From: Eubacterium sp. MSJ-21
GTDB lineage: Bacteria > Bacillota > Clostridia > Lachnospirales > Lachnospiraceae
Assembly: GCF_018918185.1 (NCBI RefSeq)
Contig: NZ_JAHLPZ010000005.1
Coordinates: 167,642-231,641 of the forward strand
DNA: 64,000 bases
Direction of reading: 5' to 3'
Shown: positions 1 to 8,506 of the stretch, in pieces
How positions within the stretch are numbered: the stretch's first letter is position 1
Layout of the letters: each line of letters begins with the position of its first letter
Notes under the pieces: model-generated
Databases searched by the model: none
Seen by the model: only the letters and a program-made list of their open reading frames with translations
What the model was told of the DNA's origin: nothing
Program-made: the position numbers and the translations under genes

Positions 1-218
1 TCGTGGGAAGAAAAGATGCAGTACAGGGCAGAAAGCTGGTACGTATAAAACTGGAACACTGGCTGGAACTCTTGCTGCAGACGATAGAAGCGCAGCATCT
101 GGATAGTGAGGTTTGCAGGCAATATATAAAAGAAGCATATACATTTCCTGCTTTGGAACAGAAGGATACAGAGTTCGCGTGGGAATTGAAGACGATAGTA
201 ACGGAGAGATTGAGATGA
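1..218 (+). CDS. 3' end of an unidentified protein (cut by window edge)
   Basis: An open frame enters from the left edge and ends at TGA 216-218; about 71 residues are visible. They are hydrophilic and probably helical (HWLELLLQTIEAQHL) with no motif I recognise. The stop overlaps the ATG of the next glycosyltransferase (ATGA at 215-218), so the two are probably translationally coupled and this protein likely belongs to the same surface-polysaccharide cluster. The in-frame GTG at position 3 is simply where the window begins and need not be the true start. Confidence 0.55.
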   Translation, partial: VGRKDAVQGRKLVRIKLEHWLELLLQTIEAQHLDSEVCRQYIKEAYTFPALEQKDTEFAWELKTIVTERLR

Positions 219-1138
219 AATATGGAGTAGTATTAGTTACGTATAATCGATTGGAGCTGTTGAAAGAATGTGTTGAACATTGTATGCAGCAGACGGTGCC
301 ATTTGAGAAAATTATCGTTGTCGATAATTGCAGTACGGATGGTACAGATGTGTACCTGCAGCAGTTTGAGGCGGATCCGCATTTCCTGATATCAAAACAA
401 TCGGAGAACCTTGGTGGAGCCGGAGGGTTTCGTGTAGGACTTTCACTTGCAGAAAAGGAAGATCTGGACTGGGTGCTGATTATAGACGATGACGCAATGA
501 TTGCACCGGACTATATACAGAAATGTGACAGAGTGATACGGCAGTATCCGAATTTTGTAGCATGCTCCGGAACTGTGTACACGGACGGTAAAATTCAGAC
601 AAGTCATAGACGAGTCATTGCAAACCATCTGTTACATCTGGAAAGAAATGTGTCATTATCTGCATATGAGAGAAAATGCTTTCGTTATGATCTGGCTACA
701 TTTTGTGGACTTATGGTTCGTACAGATATGCTTACAAAGGTCGGGCTTCCGAAGTCGGAATATTTTATCTGGTATGATGATACGGAGTATTCCATGCGCC
801 TGCGGAAATATGGTGGTATCGTAAATATAAACGCAGCACATCTGAATCATAAAACAGTTTTGCCGTCTGGCAGACAGGAAGGATTTTTTGCCAGAATGAA
901 CTGGCGGACCTATTATGGTCACCGGAACCGGCTGGATGCAGTAAAGACGCATTGCAGTCCGTGGACAGAGGCGGTAATCATTGCGGAGTTTCTTGTTTTT
1001 ATCGCGTGTGCTTATGGTATGCAGTTTCTGCCGGGAAAAAGAAAACAGGGAAGATACATAGCGCAGATGCTGCGGGAAGCTTTGCGGGATGGATATAAAG
1101 GAACACTTGGAAAAAATGAAAAATATAGTCCGAATTAG
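215..1138 (+). CDS. Family 2 glycosyltransferase
   Basis: A 307-residue GT-A type glycosyltransferase that would transfer a sugar from a nucleotide donor onto a surface glycan. It opens with the GT2 strand MKYGVVLVTYNR, followed by VVDNCSTDGT and SENLGGAGGF for nucleotide binding, the metal-binding IIDDDA (around residue 90), and a WYDDTEYSMR motif typical of GlfT2/rhamnosyltransferase-like enzymes. A short hydrophobic stretch (IIAEFLVFIACAYGM) near the C terminus suggests membrane association. An upstream in-frame start at 113 exists, but the family begins at MKYG, so ATG 215 is chosen; it overlaps the preceding stop. Acceptor and donor cannot be read from the sequence. Confidence 0.85.
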   Translation: MKYGVVLVTYNRLELLKECVEHCMQQTVPFEKIIVVDNCSTDGTDVYLQQFEADPHFLISKQSENLGGAGGFRVGLSLAEKEDLDWVLIIDDDAMIAPDYIQKCDRVIRQYPNFVACSGTVYTDGKIQTSHRRVIANHLLHLERNVSLSAYERKCFRYDLATFCGLMVRTDMLTKVGLPKSEYFIWYDDTEYSMRLRKYGGIVNINAAHLNHKTVLPSGRQEGFFARMNWRTYYGHRNRLDAVKTHCSPWTEAVIIAEFLVFIACAYGMQFLPGKRKQGRYIAQMLREALRDGYKGTLGKNEKYSPN

Positions 1139-1165
1139 ATGATGAAACAGGATATGGAGGAAGTT

Positions 1166-2131
1166 ATGGAACAGAAAAATCGGATTGCGGCAGTTGTCGT
1201 AACCTATAACCGGAAGGAACTGCTGAGGGAGTGTATCACAGCATTGCTTGCACAGAGCATGAACCAGCTTGATATTTTGCTGATTGATAATGCAAGCACC
1301 GATGGAACGTATGAATATATCGAAGATCTTGTCGATGTAAATGATACGGTAATATATTTGAATACGGGAAGTAACCTTGGCGGAGCAGGCGGATTTCATT
1401 ATGGTTTGAAGGAAGCGTATAACCGTGGGTACGAGTATATGTGGATTATGGATGACGATACGATCGCCAATCCGGATGCTCTGGAGAAGCTGCTTGCCGC
1501 TGATAAGAAGCTGAAAGGAAAGTATGGTTTTCTGGCAAGCTGCGTTTTGTGGACGGATGGAAGCTATTGCAATATGAATAAGCCGATGATTGATCTGAAA
1601 TGTTCAGTAGAGGAATACGATATGTTGGGGCAGGGAATCGTGCGGGTATGCAAGGCGACCTTTGTTTCTTTGTTTTTTAAGAGACGGACGATTGAACGGG
1701 TAGGCCTTCCGCTCAAGGAATATTTTATATGGGGGGATGATCAGGAGTATACGCTGCGTATTTCCAGACGTATCCCATCTTACTTTGTCACAGACAGCAA
1801 AGTGATTCATAAGATGAAGAATAACAAAGGTTCTGATATCAGTGTGGATGATTACGAACGAATCGACCGCTATGAGCTGGCGTTTCGAAATGATGGATGT
1901 ACGGCATACCGAAATGGTATTATGTACATTCTGAGCTACTTTGAACTGGTTGCCTATATGTATAAAAAGATTTTATGCGAGAAGGGAAATGGACACAAAT
2001 GTAAGCGTATGTGGGTGCTTACGAAGGGGTTTGTGAAGGGATTGTTCTTCCGGCCACGGATCGAGTATGTCGATGAGAAACGCAAACTATTAAACTACAC
2101 TTGTTCTCAAAGAATCTTACTAAAAAAGTAA
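1166..2131 (+). CDS. Family 2 glycosyltransferase
   Basis: A 321-residue GT2 enzyme and close paralogue of its upstream neighbour: RIAAVVVTYNRKELL, LIDNASTDGTYEY, SNLGGAGGF, the DxD-type MDDDT and YFIWGDDQEYTLR occur in the same order. It probably adds a second sugar to the same surface polysaccharide. ATG 1166 is preferred over ATG 1139 because a GGAGG sits at 1156-1160, five bases before it. The gene starts 27 bases after the previous stop, so the two are surely co-transcribed. The following cassette has its own promoter, so this may be the last gene of the polysaccharide operon; no clear hairpin terminator follows. Confidence 0.85.
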   Translation: MEQKNRIAAVVVTYNRKELLRECITALLAQSMNQLDILLIDNASTDGTYEYIEDLVDVNDTVIYLNTGSNLGGAGGFHYGLKEAYNRGYEYMWIMDDDTIANPDALEKLLAADKKLKGKYGFLASCVLWTDGSYCNMNKPMIDLKCSVEEYDMLGQGIVRVCKATFVSLFFKRRTIERVGLPLKEYFIWGDDQEYTLRISRRIPSYFVTDSKVIHKMKNNKGSDISVDDYERIDRYELAFRNDGCTAYRNGIMYILSYFELVAYMYKKILCEKGNGHKCKRMWVLTKGFVKGLFFRPRIEYVDEKRKLLNYTCSQRILLKK

Positions 2132-2153
2132 AGAAAAGACACTTAGGAATGAA

Positions 2154-2182
2154 TTGACGGTAATTCTTATAAATGATATTAT
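2154..2182 (+). promoter_or_regulatory. Sigma-A type promoter for the SGNH hydrolase cassette
   Basis: TTGACG (2154-2159), a 17-base spacer and TATTAT (2177-2182), in a very AT-rich gap. Transcription would start near 2189, giving a short leader before the GGGGGG ribosome site at 2204-2209. Confidence 0.6.
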
Positions 2183-2214
2183 TTTATAAAATTTATATAT
2201 TGGGGGGTGCTTTT

Positions 2215-2958
2215 ATGCCATATTATATTTCTGTTCTTGGAGATAGTATCTCAAGTTTTCGCGGGTATTGTAATAATGTGATTGACAATACGGATATCTA
2301 TTATTATCCGAATCCAGGAGTCCCTGGATGCAATGTTACTGAATTTTATCAGACATGGATGTATGATGCTATTTTTACGCAACTACATTCAATAATATTA
2401 AAGATAGACTATGTTGCAGGTTCCAGTGTAGTTGGGTATTCTGGAACTTTGGATGGACATGCAAGTTCTAAGTATAAAATGAATAATATCAATAGGATAA
2501 ATAATTTAACGAATAATGGTGTGTCTCCGAATGCAATATTTATTTTTGGAGGGACAAATGATTTGTGCCAAAAAGCTAATTTTAATTTAGATAATTTCAT
2601 TAATAATTATGCAAATATGATTAATTTAATATTATCAAATCCATTATATGCAAATACAAAAGTGTTATGTATTACGCCATTTAAAAATATGCTTACAGTG
2701 GACGATGATAAGGCTGGGACATTTACATTCAACAATTTAAACAATGTATATTCGTGGATTAATTATATTGCAAACCAAGCCAATCAAAGATATGGCAATA
2801 ATAGATGTTTTTGTTGCGATTTACATGATATTCATTTGGAAAATGGTGTATATTCGGATCAATACTCGCATCCGAATGTTGCAGGAATGCATGTTATAGC
2901 AGATAGAATAGCTTTTGTTTGTTCATTATGTGGAATAGGTGATCATTATGGAAATTAG
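2215..2958 (+). CDS. SGNH/GDSL-family hydrolase
   Basis: A 247-residue esterase-fold protein, probably a deacylase or lipase-type hydrolase. The catalytic blocks are visible: block I VLGDSISSFRG with nucleophile Ser, block III FIFGGTNDLC with the Gly/Asn oxyanion residues, and block V SDQYSHPNVAG with the Asp and His. No signal peptide is seen, so it is either cytosolic or exported by another route. ATG 2215 follows a GGGGGG ribosome site. The gene is strikingly AT-rich (Asn/Ile AAT, ATA codons) compared with its flanks and overlaps the next gene by 11 bases. A role in removing O-acyl groups from a surface polymer is only an inference from context. Confidence 0.82.
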   Translation: MPYYISVLGDSISSFRGYCNNVIDNTDIYYYPNPGVPGCNVTEFYQTWMYDAIFTQLHSIILKIDYVAGSSVVGYSGTLDGHASSKYKMNNINRINNLTNNGVSPNAIFIFGGTNDLCQKANFNLDNFINNYANMINLILSNPLYANTKVLCITPFKNMLTVDDDKAGTFTFNNLNNVYSWINYIANQANQRYGNNRCFCCDLHDIHLENGVYSDQYSHPNVAGMHVIADRIAFVCSLCGIGDHYGN

Positions 2959-4306
2959 ATCAAAACATATAAAAATTTCTTTAGTACTGGTATTTTTGAT
3001 AGTTATGTTAAGATACCCGATAGAAATATATGCAGAAGAAAACTCAGGATACCGTGAAGTTTCACATGTTACTTTTTCGGGTGTGCCGGATGCAGAATCA
3101 GGAATACCGGGAACTGGAAAAGATGGAGACGTATGGGATGGAACGTACTACCATGACGAAAATGGTAATTTAATGACAGACGTTTTTTTTAGTGATGGGG
3201 TATATACTTATTATTTGCAGTTTGATGGAACACCTATGAAAAGTCGGTTGACATATCATCCAGATGGGCAGCATATCATATATTTTGATAAGGATGGTCA
3301 TGAAGTATTTGACAATGCGGTAAGGGTAAAGCGTGACATATCTGGTAATTTGGTTAATGATATTTGCTATTTTGGAACTTATGGATATATGTATAAGAAT
3401 GAACTGACATTTGCGAATATAGATCCTCCATTTTACAATAGTGAAAGCTGGGGATCTGTTCCATGTTATTTTAATGTCAATGGTGTATTGCAGACAAATG
3501 GATGGTTTGAATTCCCGGATGGTAATTATGGTTATGCAAAATATGGGGGAGAACTGATAAATAATCAGTTTGGTTATGATCCATATGGAAGAGTTGTATT
3601 TTATCATTGGAATGGACAGGTTGCTAAAGGCTTGATCGCAGATGATAATTATTATTATTCTATGAGCGAAGAAGATGGACATCTGCTTGGCATGTGGCGT
3701 AAGGATGATCCAGAACATATTTCCATGAAAGAGGATACGAGTGATATAGACAGTAATCTTTATGATATGTCAATACAGGGAGATAATGTTATTACAAGAG
3801 AAGTTACAGATCACAGTATTTTAAATCTAAACGGGAGATGGAGTGATAACAATGCTGATTTTCTTGTATTTAAAACGACTAGTGGAAGTATCAATACATT
3901 GGATGGAAGCAATGATCTGTTTATAACCAATAGAGGTATAAGTCTTGGGGCTTCAAAAGAGGAAGTCTTGAAAAAATATCATTTCGATGGTTTTATGAGT
4001 ACTGCAGATAATCAGCTTTTGGCGGGTTACGATGCAGACAAGATGGGTTATGGGAATAGTGTATATAAAGAACAGATAGATGAGTGTATTGGACAGATAA
4101 AATCTTATTCTTTTGTAGGTTGGGTTGAACGGGAGCCGTCATTAAAGAATAAAATAAATTATTCGTATTTGTACAATCCGTTGATCTGGTATAAAATTAC
4201 TTTTTATTATGATGATAATGATAAGATTGTTATGATTCGTTTTAGTGTGGATAAACCAGCTCTGACCGATATGAATGAACAATATGAAGAAGAGATAATA
4301 GAATAA
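2948..4306 (+). CDS. Secreted protein with glucan/cell-wall-binding-like repeats
   Basis: A 452-residue exported protein. A signal peptide (basic n-region, LVLVFLIVML core) is followed by a plausible cleavage site after IYA near residue 29. Residues about 60-240 contain imperfect repeats of the type YY-x-DENGNLMTD, YYLQFDGTP, YFDKDGHEVF and CYFNVNGVLQTNGWF, resembling the aromatic/Gly repeats of choline- or glucan-binding surface proteins. The C-terminal 200 residues are a separate globular region I do not recognise. ATG 2948 is chosen because GGTGAT precedes it at 2938-2943; GTG 2939 is an alternative. It overlaps the SGNH hydrolase gene and ends in a shared terminator, so the two form one cassette. 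Confidence 0.72.
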   Translation: MEIRSKHIKISLVLVFLIVMLRYPIEIYAEENSGYREVSHVTFSGVPDAESGIPGTGKDGDVWDGTYYHDENGNLMTDVFFSDGVYTYYLQFDGTPMKSRLTYHPDGQHIIYFDKDGHEVFDNAVRVKRDISGNLVNDICYFGTYGYMYKNELTFANIDPPFYNSESWGSVPCYFNVNGVLQTNGWFEFPDGNYGYAKYGGELINNQFGYDPYGRVVFYHWNGQVAKGLIADDNYYYSMSEEDGHLLGMWRKDDPEHISMKEDTSDIDSNLYDMSIQGDNVITREVTDHSILNLNGRWSDNNADFLVFKTTSGSINTLDGSNDLFITNRGISLGASKEEVLKKYHFDGFMSTADNQLLAGYDADKMGYGNSVYKEQIDECIGQIKSYSFVGWVEREPSLKNKINYSYLYNPLIWYKITFYYDDNDKIVMIRFSVDKPALTDMNEQYEEEIIE

Positions 4307-4325
4307 AAGGTAGTAGTGCAACTAT

Positions 4326-4366
4326 AAAAATCCTCCGGTTGGATCACATAACCGGAGGATTTTTGC
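4326..4366. terminator. Bidirectional terminator between the secreted-protein gene and argG
   Basis: Perfect 15-bp stem: AAAAATCCTCCGGTT (4326-4340) and AACCGGAGGATTTTT (4350-4364) around a 9-base loop, with A/T runs on both sides. It would stop transcription from both convergent genes. Confidence 0.9.
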
Positions 4367-4393
4367 ATAGAAATTATAAATATCTAGATCAGC

Positions 4394-5632
4394 TTATTTA
4401 CCGTTATTCTTATCCTTCTCTTCACGTTTCTGGTCAAGCATTGCACGAACCTTCATAGAAAGACCGAACAGATGGATGAAGCCTTCGGCATCGTGATGAT
4501 CGTACAGATCACCAGTTGTAAAGCTTGCAAGTGACTCAGAGTAGAGTGTATAAGGAGAAGTTGTACCAGCCTTGATGATATTACCCTTGTAAAGCTTGAA
4601 CTTCACTTCACCTGTGATACGATCCTGCGTGCTCTCGATGAATGCCTGCAGTGCCTCACGGAGTGGGCAGAACCATTTTCCTTCGTATACAAGATCTGCA
4701 TATCTGTCAGAAACGGTCTTCTTGAATGCAAGTGTATCTCTGTCGAGGATGAGCTCTTCCAACTGTTTGTGGGCAGCCAAGAGGATGGTTCCACCAGGAG
4801 TCTCATAGACACCACGGGATTTCATACCTACGACACGGTTCTCTACGATATCGACGATACCAACACCATGCTTGCCACCGAGACGGTTCAGCTCACGGAC
4901 GACATCAGACATCTTCATCTGCTTGCCGTTGACAGCAGTCGGAACACCCTTCTCAAAGTTTACAGTTACATATTCAGCCTCATCCGGTGCCTTCTCAGGA
5001 TAAGTACCAAGTACAAGGAGGTGATCCCAGTTCGGCTCCAAGGATGGATCTTCCAGTTCCAGACCTTCGTGGCTGATATGCCAGATGTTACGGTCACGGC
5101 TGTAGGAAGTTGTCACATCGAACGGAAGATCGATACCGTGCTTCTTACAGAATGCGATTTCGTCCTCACGGGACTGCATCGTCCACTCTGGCTGTCTCCA
5201 GGTTGCGATAACATTTAAGTCTGGTGCCAGTGCCTTGATGTTGATTTCGAAACGAACCTGATCATTTCCCTTACCGGTAGCACCGTGGCAGATTGTCGTA
5301 GCGCCTTCCTTGCGTGCGATCTCTACCAGCTTCTTTGCGATCAAAGGTCTTGCAAAAGAAGTACCAAGCAGATACTCATACTCGTAAGTTGCATTTGCCT
5401 TTACACCCGGAAGGATGTACTCATCACAGAATTCATCAACAACATCCAGAATGTAGAGCTTTTCAGCTCCGGAATATTTCGCTCTCTCGTCGAGTCCTTC
5501 CAGCTCGCTTTCCTGTCCGACATCGATACATACACATACAACATCGAAATTGTAAGTTTCCTTTAACCAAGGGATGATTGCTGTGGTATCCAGACCACCG
5601 GAATACGCAAGTATAACTTTCTCTTTACCCAT
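4394..5632 (-). CDS. argG: Argininosuccinate synthase
   Basis: A 412-residue enzyme that condenses citrulline and aspartate using ATP, the penultimate step of arginine synthesis. The N terminus KVILAYSGGLDT is the diagnostic PP-loop for ATP; CVCIDVGQESELEG, ATGKGNDQVRFE and SYSRDRNIWHISHEG are conserved family segments. An in-frame ATG at 5647 lies inside the ribosome site (GGAGGAAACTTTG before ATG), so the start at 5632 is chosen. It diverges from argC across a 251-base region holding both promoters and a cluster of operator-like half sites, which suggests common control by an arginine repressor. Confidence 0.97.
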   Translation of the reverse strand: MGKEKVILAYSGGLDTTAIIPWLKETYNFDVVCVCIDVGQESELEGLDERAKYSGAEKLYILDVVDEFCDEYILPGVKANATYEYEYLLGTSFARPLIAKKLVEIARKEGATTICHGATGKGNDQVRFEINIKALAPDLNVIATWRQPEWTMQSREDEIAFCKKHGIDLPFDVTTSYSRDRNIWHISHEGLELEDPSLEPNWDHLLVLGTYPEKAPDEAEYVTVNFEKGVPTAVNGKQMKMSDVVRELNRLGGKHGVGIVDIVENRVVGMKSRGVYETPGGTILLAAHKQLEELILDRDTLAFKKTVSDRYADLVYEGKWFCPLREALQAFIESTQDRITGEVKFKLYKGNIIKAGTTSPYTLYSESLASFTTGDLYDHHDAEGFIHLFGLSMKVRAMLDQKREEKDKNNGK

Positions 5633-5685
5633 CAAAGTTTCCTCCATAAAATATGTAATAATTCACGTTTCGACACGTTTTGTCT

Positions 5686-5714
5686 AGTATACTTCTTTTT
5701 TTGGTAAGATGCAA
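5686..5714 (-). promoter_or_regulatory. argG promoter
   Basis: Read on the minus strand: TTGCAT (5714-5709), 17 bases, TATACT (5691-5686). Transcription would begin near 5679, about 47 bases before the argG start codon. Confidence 0.65.
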
Positions 5715-5724
5715 CCGGAAATTT

Positions 5725-5832
5725 TGCATATTTGCGTATAATTTATGAATAAATAAACAAAAATATGCATAAAAACAGATTATTCTGCAAATTTATACAT
5801 AAAATATTGAAAGAGGGTTGCATAAATAAAAC
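5725..5832. promoter_or_regulatory. Cluster of putative ARG-box half sites between argG and argC
   Basis: Within about 110 AT-rich bases the pattern TG(A/C)ATAAATA recurs: TGCATATTTGCGTA at 5725, TGAATAAATA at 5745, TGCATAAAAA at 5766, TACATAAAAT at 5796 and TGCATAAATA at 5819. They resemble ArgR/AhrC boxes (CATGAATAAAAAT-type consensus). The last one overlaps the -35 box of argC and the first lies just upstream of the argG -35. Their assignment to an arginine repressor is inferred from motif likeness and gene context. Confidence 0.5.
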
Positions 5833-5846
5833 TGCGGATGTATAAT
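5818..5846 (+). promoter_or_regulatory. argC promoter
   Basis: TTGCAT (5818-5823), 17-base spacer, TATAAT (5841-5846). An in-frame ATG at 5845 lies within this -10 box, so it cannot be the start codon of argC if this promoter is used. Confidence 0.7.
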
Positions 5847-5883
5847 GAGACAAATTTGTGATTATGGAAAAGAGGCAGGAAGA

Positions 5884-6927
5884 ATGGTAAAAGTCGGAAT
5901 TATAGGAGCAACCGGATATGCCGGTCAGGAATTAGTACGAATTTTGCTGGGTCATAAGGACGCAGAGATCGTCTGGTATGGATCCAGAAGTTATATTGAC
6001 CAGGAATACGCATCTGTATATCGGAATATGTTTCAGCTAGTGGATGCGAAATGCATGGATGATAACATGGAAGACCTTAGCAAGCAGGCAGATGTAATAT
6101 TCACTGCGACACCGCAGGGACTTTGTGCATCGCTTGTGAATGAACAGATTTTATCGAATACGAAGATCGTAGATCTGTCCGCGGATTTCCGTATCAAGGA
6201 TGTTACAACCTATGAGAAATGGTACAACTTAGAACACAAGAGTCCACAGTTTATCGAAGAGGCAGTATATGGACTGTGTGAGATCAATCGTGAGGATATC
6301 AAGAAAGCGCGTTTGATTGCGAATCCGGGCTGTTATACAACCTGTTCGATTCTTTCTCTGTATCCTCTTGTAAAGGAACGACTTGTCGATGTAGATACGA
6401 TTATTGTAGATGCCAAGTCCGGAACCTCCGGTGCCGGTCGTGGCGCCAAGGTTGCAAATCTGTACTGTGAAGTCAATGAGAGCATCAAGGCATACGGTGT
6501 GACGACACACCGGCATACGCCGGAGATAGAGGAACAGCTCGGTTATGCTTACGATGGCACACCGCTTACCATTAACTTCACACCACATCTCGTACCGATG
6601 AACCGGGGTATTCTGGTAACAGCATATGCAAAGCTTGTGAAGGATGTCTCTTATGATGACATCAAGGCGGTGTATGATAAATATTATGGCAGGGAGCGCT
6701 TTGTGCGTGTACTTGAGAAGGGCGTCTGCCCGGAGACACGCTGGGTAGAAGGCAGTAATTATGTGGATGTGAACTTTGTGATCGATCCACGTACGAAGCG
6801 TGTCGTTGTGATGGGAGCGATGGATAACCTGGTGAAGGGCGCTGCCGGACAGGCAGTCCAGAACATGAACCTGATCATGGGCTTACCAGAAGAAGAAGGA
6901 CTTCTGATGCCACCAATGTTCCCGTAG
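5884..6927 (+). CDS. argC: N-acetyl-gamma-glutamyl-phosphate reductase
   Basis: A 347-residue NADPH-dependent reductase that turns N-acetylglutamyl phosphate into the semialdehyde, the third arginine step. The Rossmann glycine motif GIIGATGYAGQEL opens the protein; the catalytic cysteine sits in LIANPGCYTT (about residue 147), and KSGTSGAGRG and the HRHTPEIEEQL segment are conserved. ATG 5884 follows a purine-rich AGGCAGGA; the further upstream ATG at 5845 falls inside the -10 box and is rejected. argC is separated from argJ by 236 bases containing a large inverted repeat, so argJ expression may be tuned separately. Confidence 0.96.
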   Translation: MVKVGIIGATGYAGQELVRILLGHKDAEIVWYGSRSYIDQEYASVYRNMFQLVDAKCMDDNMEDLSKQADVIFTATPQGLCASLVNEQILSNTKIVDLSADFRIKDVTTYEKWYNLEHKSPQFIEEAVYGLCEINREDIKKARLIANPGCYTTCSILSLYPLVKERLVDVDTIIVDAKSGTSGAGRGAKVANLYCEVNESIKAYGVTTHRHTPEIEEQLGYAYDGTPLTINFTPHLVPMNRGILVTAYAKLVKDVSYDDIKAVYDKYYGRERFVRVLEKGVCPETRWVEGSNYVDVNFVIDPRTKRVVVMGAMDNLVKGAAGQAVQNMNLIMGLPEEEGLLMPPMFP

Positions 6928-6993
6928 TCACCTAAGATAAGGTTAAACAAACGACGATTTATATAATCATGATTCGTAATTAATATGTAGATA

Positions 6994-7142
6994 GAGATGG
7001 ATGGAATTACGAATTCTAAAGCAGACCATTGGAACACGTTGGTACTTAATGAACGACAAACTTGTTTGGTGTGAATTTAGTACCGTTACGTGTGGAAGTG
7101 AGCGAGAGCGCGTCTGCGTAGAATCGTAATTCCATTCATCTC
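6994..7142 (+). repeat. Long nested inverted repeat (possible structured RNA or MITE-like element) before argJ
   Basis: Outer arms 6994-7018 and 7119-7142 pair over 24 bp with one G-U and one bulge (core GGAATTACGA / TCGTAATTCC). Inside them GCAGAC (7021-7026) pairs with GTCTGC (7112-7117), ACACGT (7034-7039) with ACGTGT (7088-7093), GGTACT (7041-7046) with AGTACC (7079-7084), and CAAA with TTTG near 7057-7068. The element is a rod-like structure of about 149 bases ending seven bases before the argJ ribosome site. It has no U-run, so it is not a simple terminator, and no T-box core was seen. No open frame of interest lies in it. Confidence 0.75.
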
Positions 7143-7163
7143 GGGATAGAGAGGAGTAAGTAC

Positions 7164-8387
7164 ATGAAACAAATCGAGGGCGGCGTGACCGCTGCAAAGG
7201 GATATACAACCGCCGGCACAAGAGCCGGAATCAAAAAAGGAAAGACAAACAAGGATATGGCGATGATCTTCTCCAAGGTTCCTGCGGTAACTGCAGGAAC
7301 CTTCACGAAGAACCTTGTCAAGGCGGCTCCGGTGCTCTGGGACAAGAAGGTTACCGATGCCGGTGTGGCACAGGCAGTCGTAATAAATACCGGTATTGCA
7401 AATGCATGTACCGGACAGGCGGGCTATGAGAATGCGGCTGAGACAGCGAAGCTGGCCGGCGAGGCTTTAAATATTTCATCTGATACAGTACTGGTTGCAT
7501 CGACCGGTGTCATCGGATTTACATTGCCGATGGACGTGATTGCAGATGGTGTGAAGCAGCTTTCCGGTATGCTGAAAAATGATGTACAGTTCGCACAGGA
7601 TGCCGCAGAGGCGATTCTTACAACCGACACCCATCCGAAGCAGATTGCCTATGAGACAACAATCGGCGGAAAGACAGTCACATTTGGCGCAATGTGTAAA
7701 GGTTCCGGTATGATCCATCCAAACATGGGAACGATGCTTGGTTTTATCATGACAGATGCAGCAATCTCGAAAGAACTTTTAGACAAGGCGCTGAAGGGTT
7801 CCATCGAGGATACATTTAATATGGTATCGGTGGATGGCGATACATCAACGAACGATACCGTATTGGTCATGGCAAATGGCATGGCGGGCAATCCGGAGAT
7901 TACGGAGGAAAACGATGATTATGCGGCATTTAAGGAGGCGCTGCTTGCGGTGAATACTTACCTTGCGAAGCAGATTGCCGGTGACGGTGAGGGTGCAAGC
8001 CGGTTGTTTGAGGTGCAGGTGTCACATGCGAAGGATAAGCAGACTGCCAGGGTACTTGCAAAGTCGATCATTACGTCAAACCTGACAAAATGTGCAATCT
8101 TCGGGAAAGACGCAAACTGGGGACGAATCCTCTGTGCGATGGGATATTCGGGTGCGCAGTTTGATCCGCTCAAGGTCGATATCGTGATGGCATCCGAGGA
8201 GGGAGAGATCACGCTGGTGGAAAATGGTGTGGCAACCGACTTTGATGAGGAGAAGGCAGCCAGAATCTTATCACCGGATGTTGTAATCGCGAAGGTCGAT
8301 GTGCGCGATGGTGATGCACAGGCGACCGCATGGGGCTGCGACCTCACATATGATTATGTAAAGATCAACGCAGATTACCGCTCATAA
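7164..8387 (+). CDS. argJ: Bifunctional ornithine acetyltransferase / N-acetylglutamate synthase
   Basis: A 407-residue member of the ArgJ family, which recycles the acetyl group from N-acetylornithine to glutamate and in bifunctional forms also uses acetyl-CoA. It begins QIEGGVTAAKGY and contains AVVINTGIANACTGQ and KGSGMIHPNMGTMLGF. The self-cleavage site is just before Thr190 in GTML, which yields alpha and beta chains and exposes the catalytic Thr. Whether it is bifunctional cannot be decided from sequence alone. GAGAGGAG at 7149-7156 supplies the ribosome site. It is followed by argB with a 119-base gap, in one operon. Confidence 0.95.
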   Translation: MKQIEGGVTAAKGYTTAGTRAGIKKGKTNKDMAMIFSKVPAVTAGTFTKNLVKAAPVLWDKKVTDAGVAQAVVINTGIANACTGQAGYENAAETAKLAGEALNISSDTVLVASTGVIGFTLPMDVIADGVKQLSGMLKNDVQFAQDAAEAILTTDTHPKQIAYETTIGGKTVTFGAMCKGSGMIHPNMGTMLGFIMTDAAISKELLDKALKGSIEDTFNMVSVDGDTSTNDTVLVMANGMAGNPEITEENDDYAAFKEALLAVNTYLAKQIAGDGEGASRLFEVQVSHAKDKQTARVLAKSIITSNLTKCAIFGKDANWGRILCAMGYSGAQFDPLKVDIVMASEEGEITLVENGVATDFDEEKAARILSPDVVIAKVDVRDGDAQATAWGCDLTYDYVKINADYRS

Positions 8388-8506
8388 CAGGGACAGAACC
8401 TGCGAAATATTAGGGATGAACGGGAAGAATAATAGCAGATATAAAAGTTCCTGTTTCTGCACGATTTGTGGAGAAGAAAACAACAGGAATAACGGAGGAA
8501 AACAAG

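Noticed and set aside
656..1399. 247-residue minus-strand open frame over the glycosyltransferases
   Set aside because: Lies antisense to two conserved GT2 genes, without ribosome site or domain.
5845..5883. Upstream ATG as argC start
   Set aside because: It lies within the TATAAT of the best argC promoter, and the added residues do not belong to the family.
6928..7163. T-box or other known riboswitch upstream of argJ
   Set aside because: No AGGGTGGNACCGCG T-box core or other known aptamer signature was recognised in the inverted repeat.
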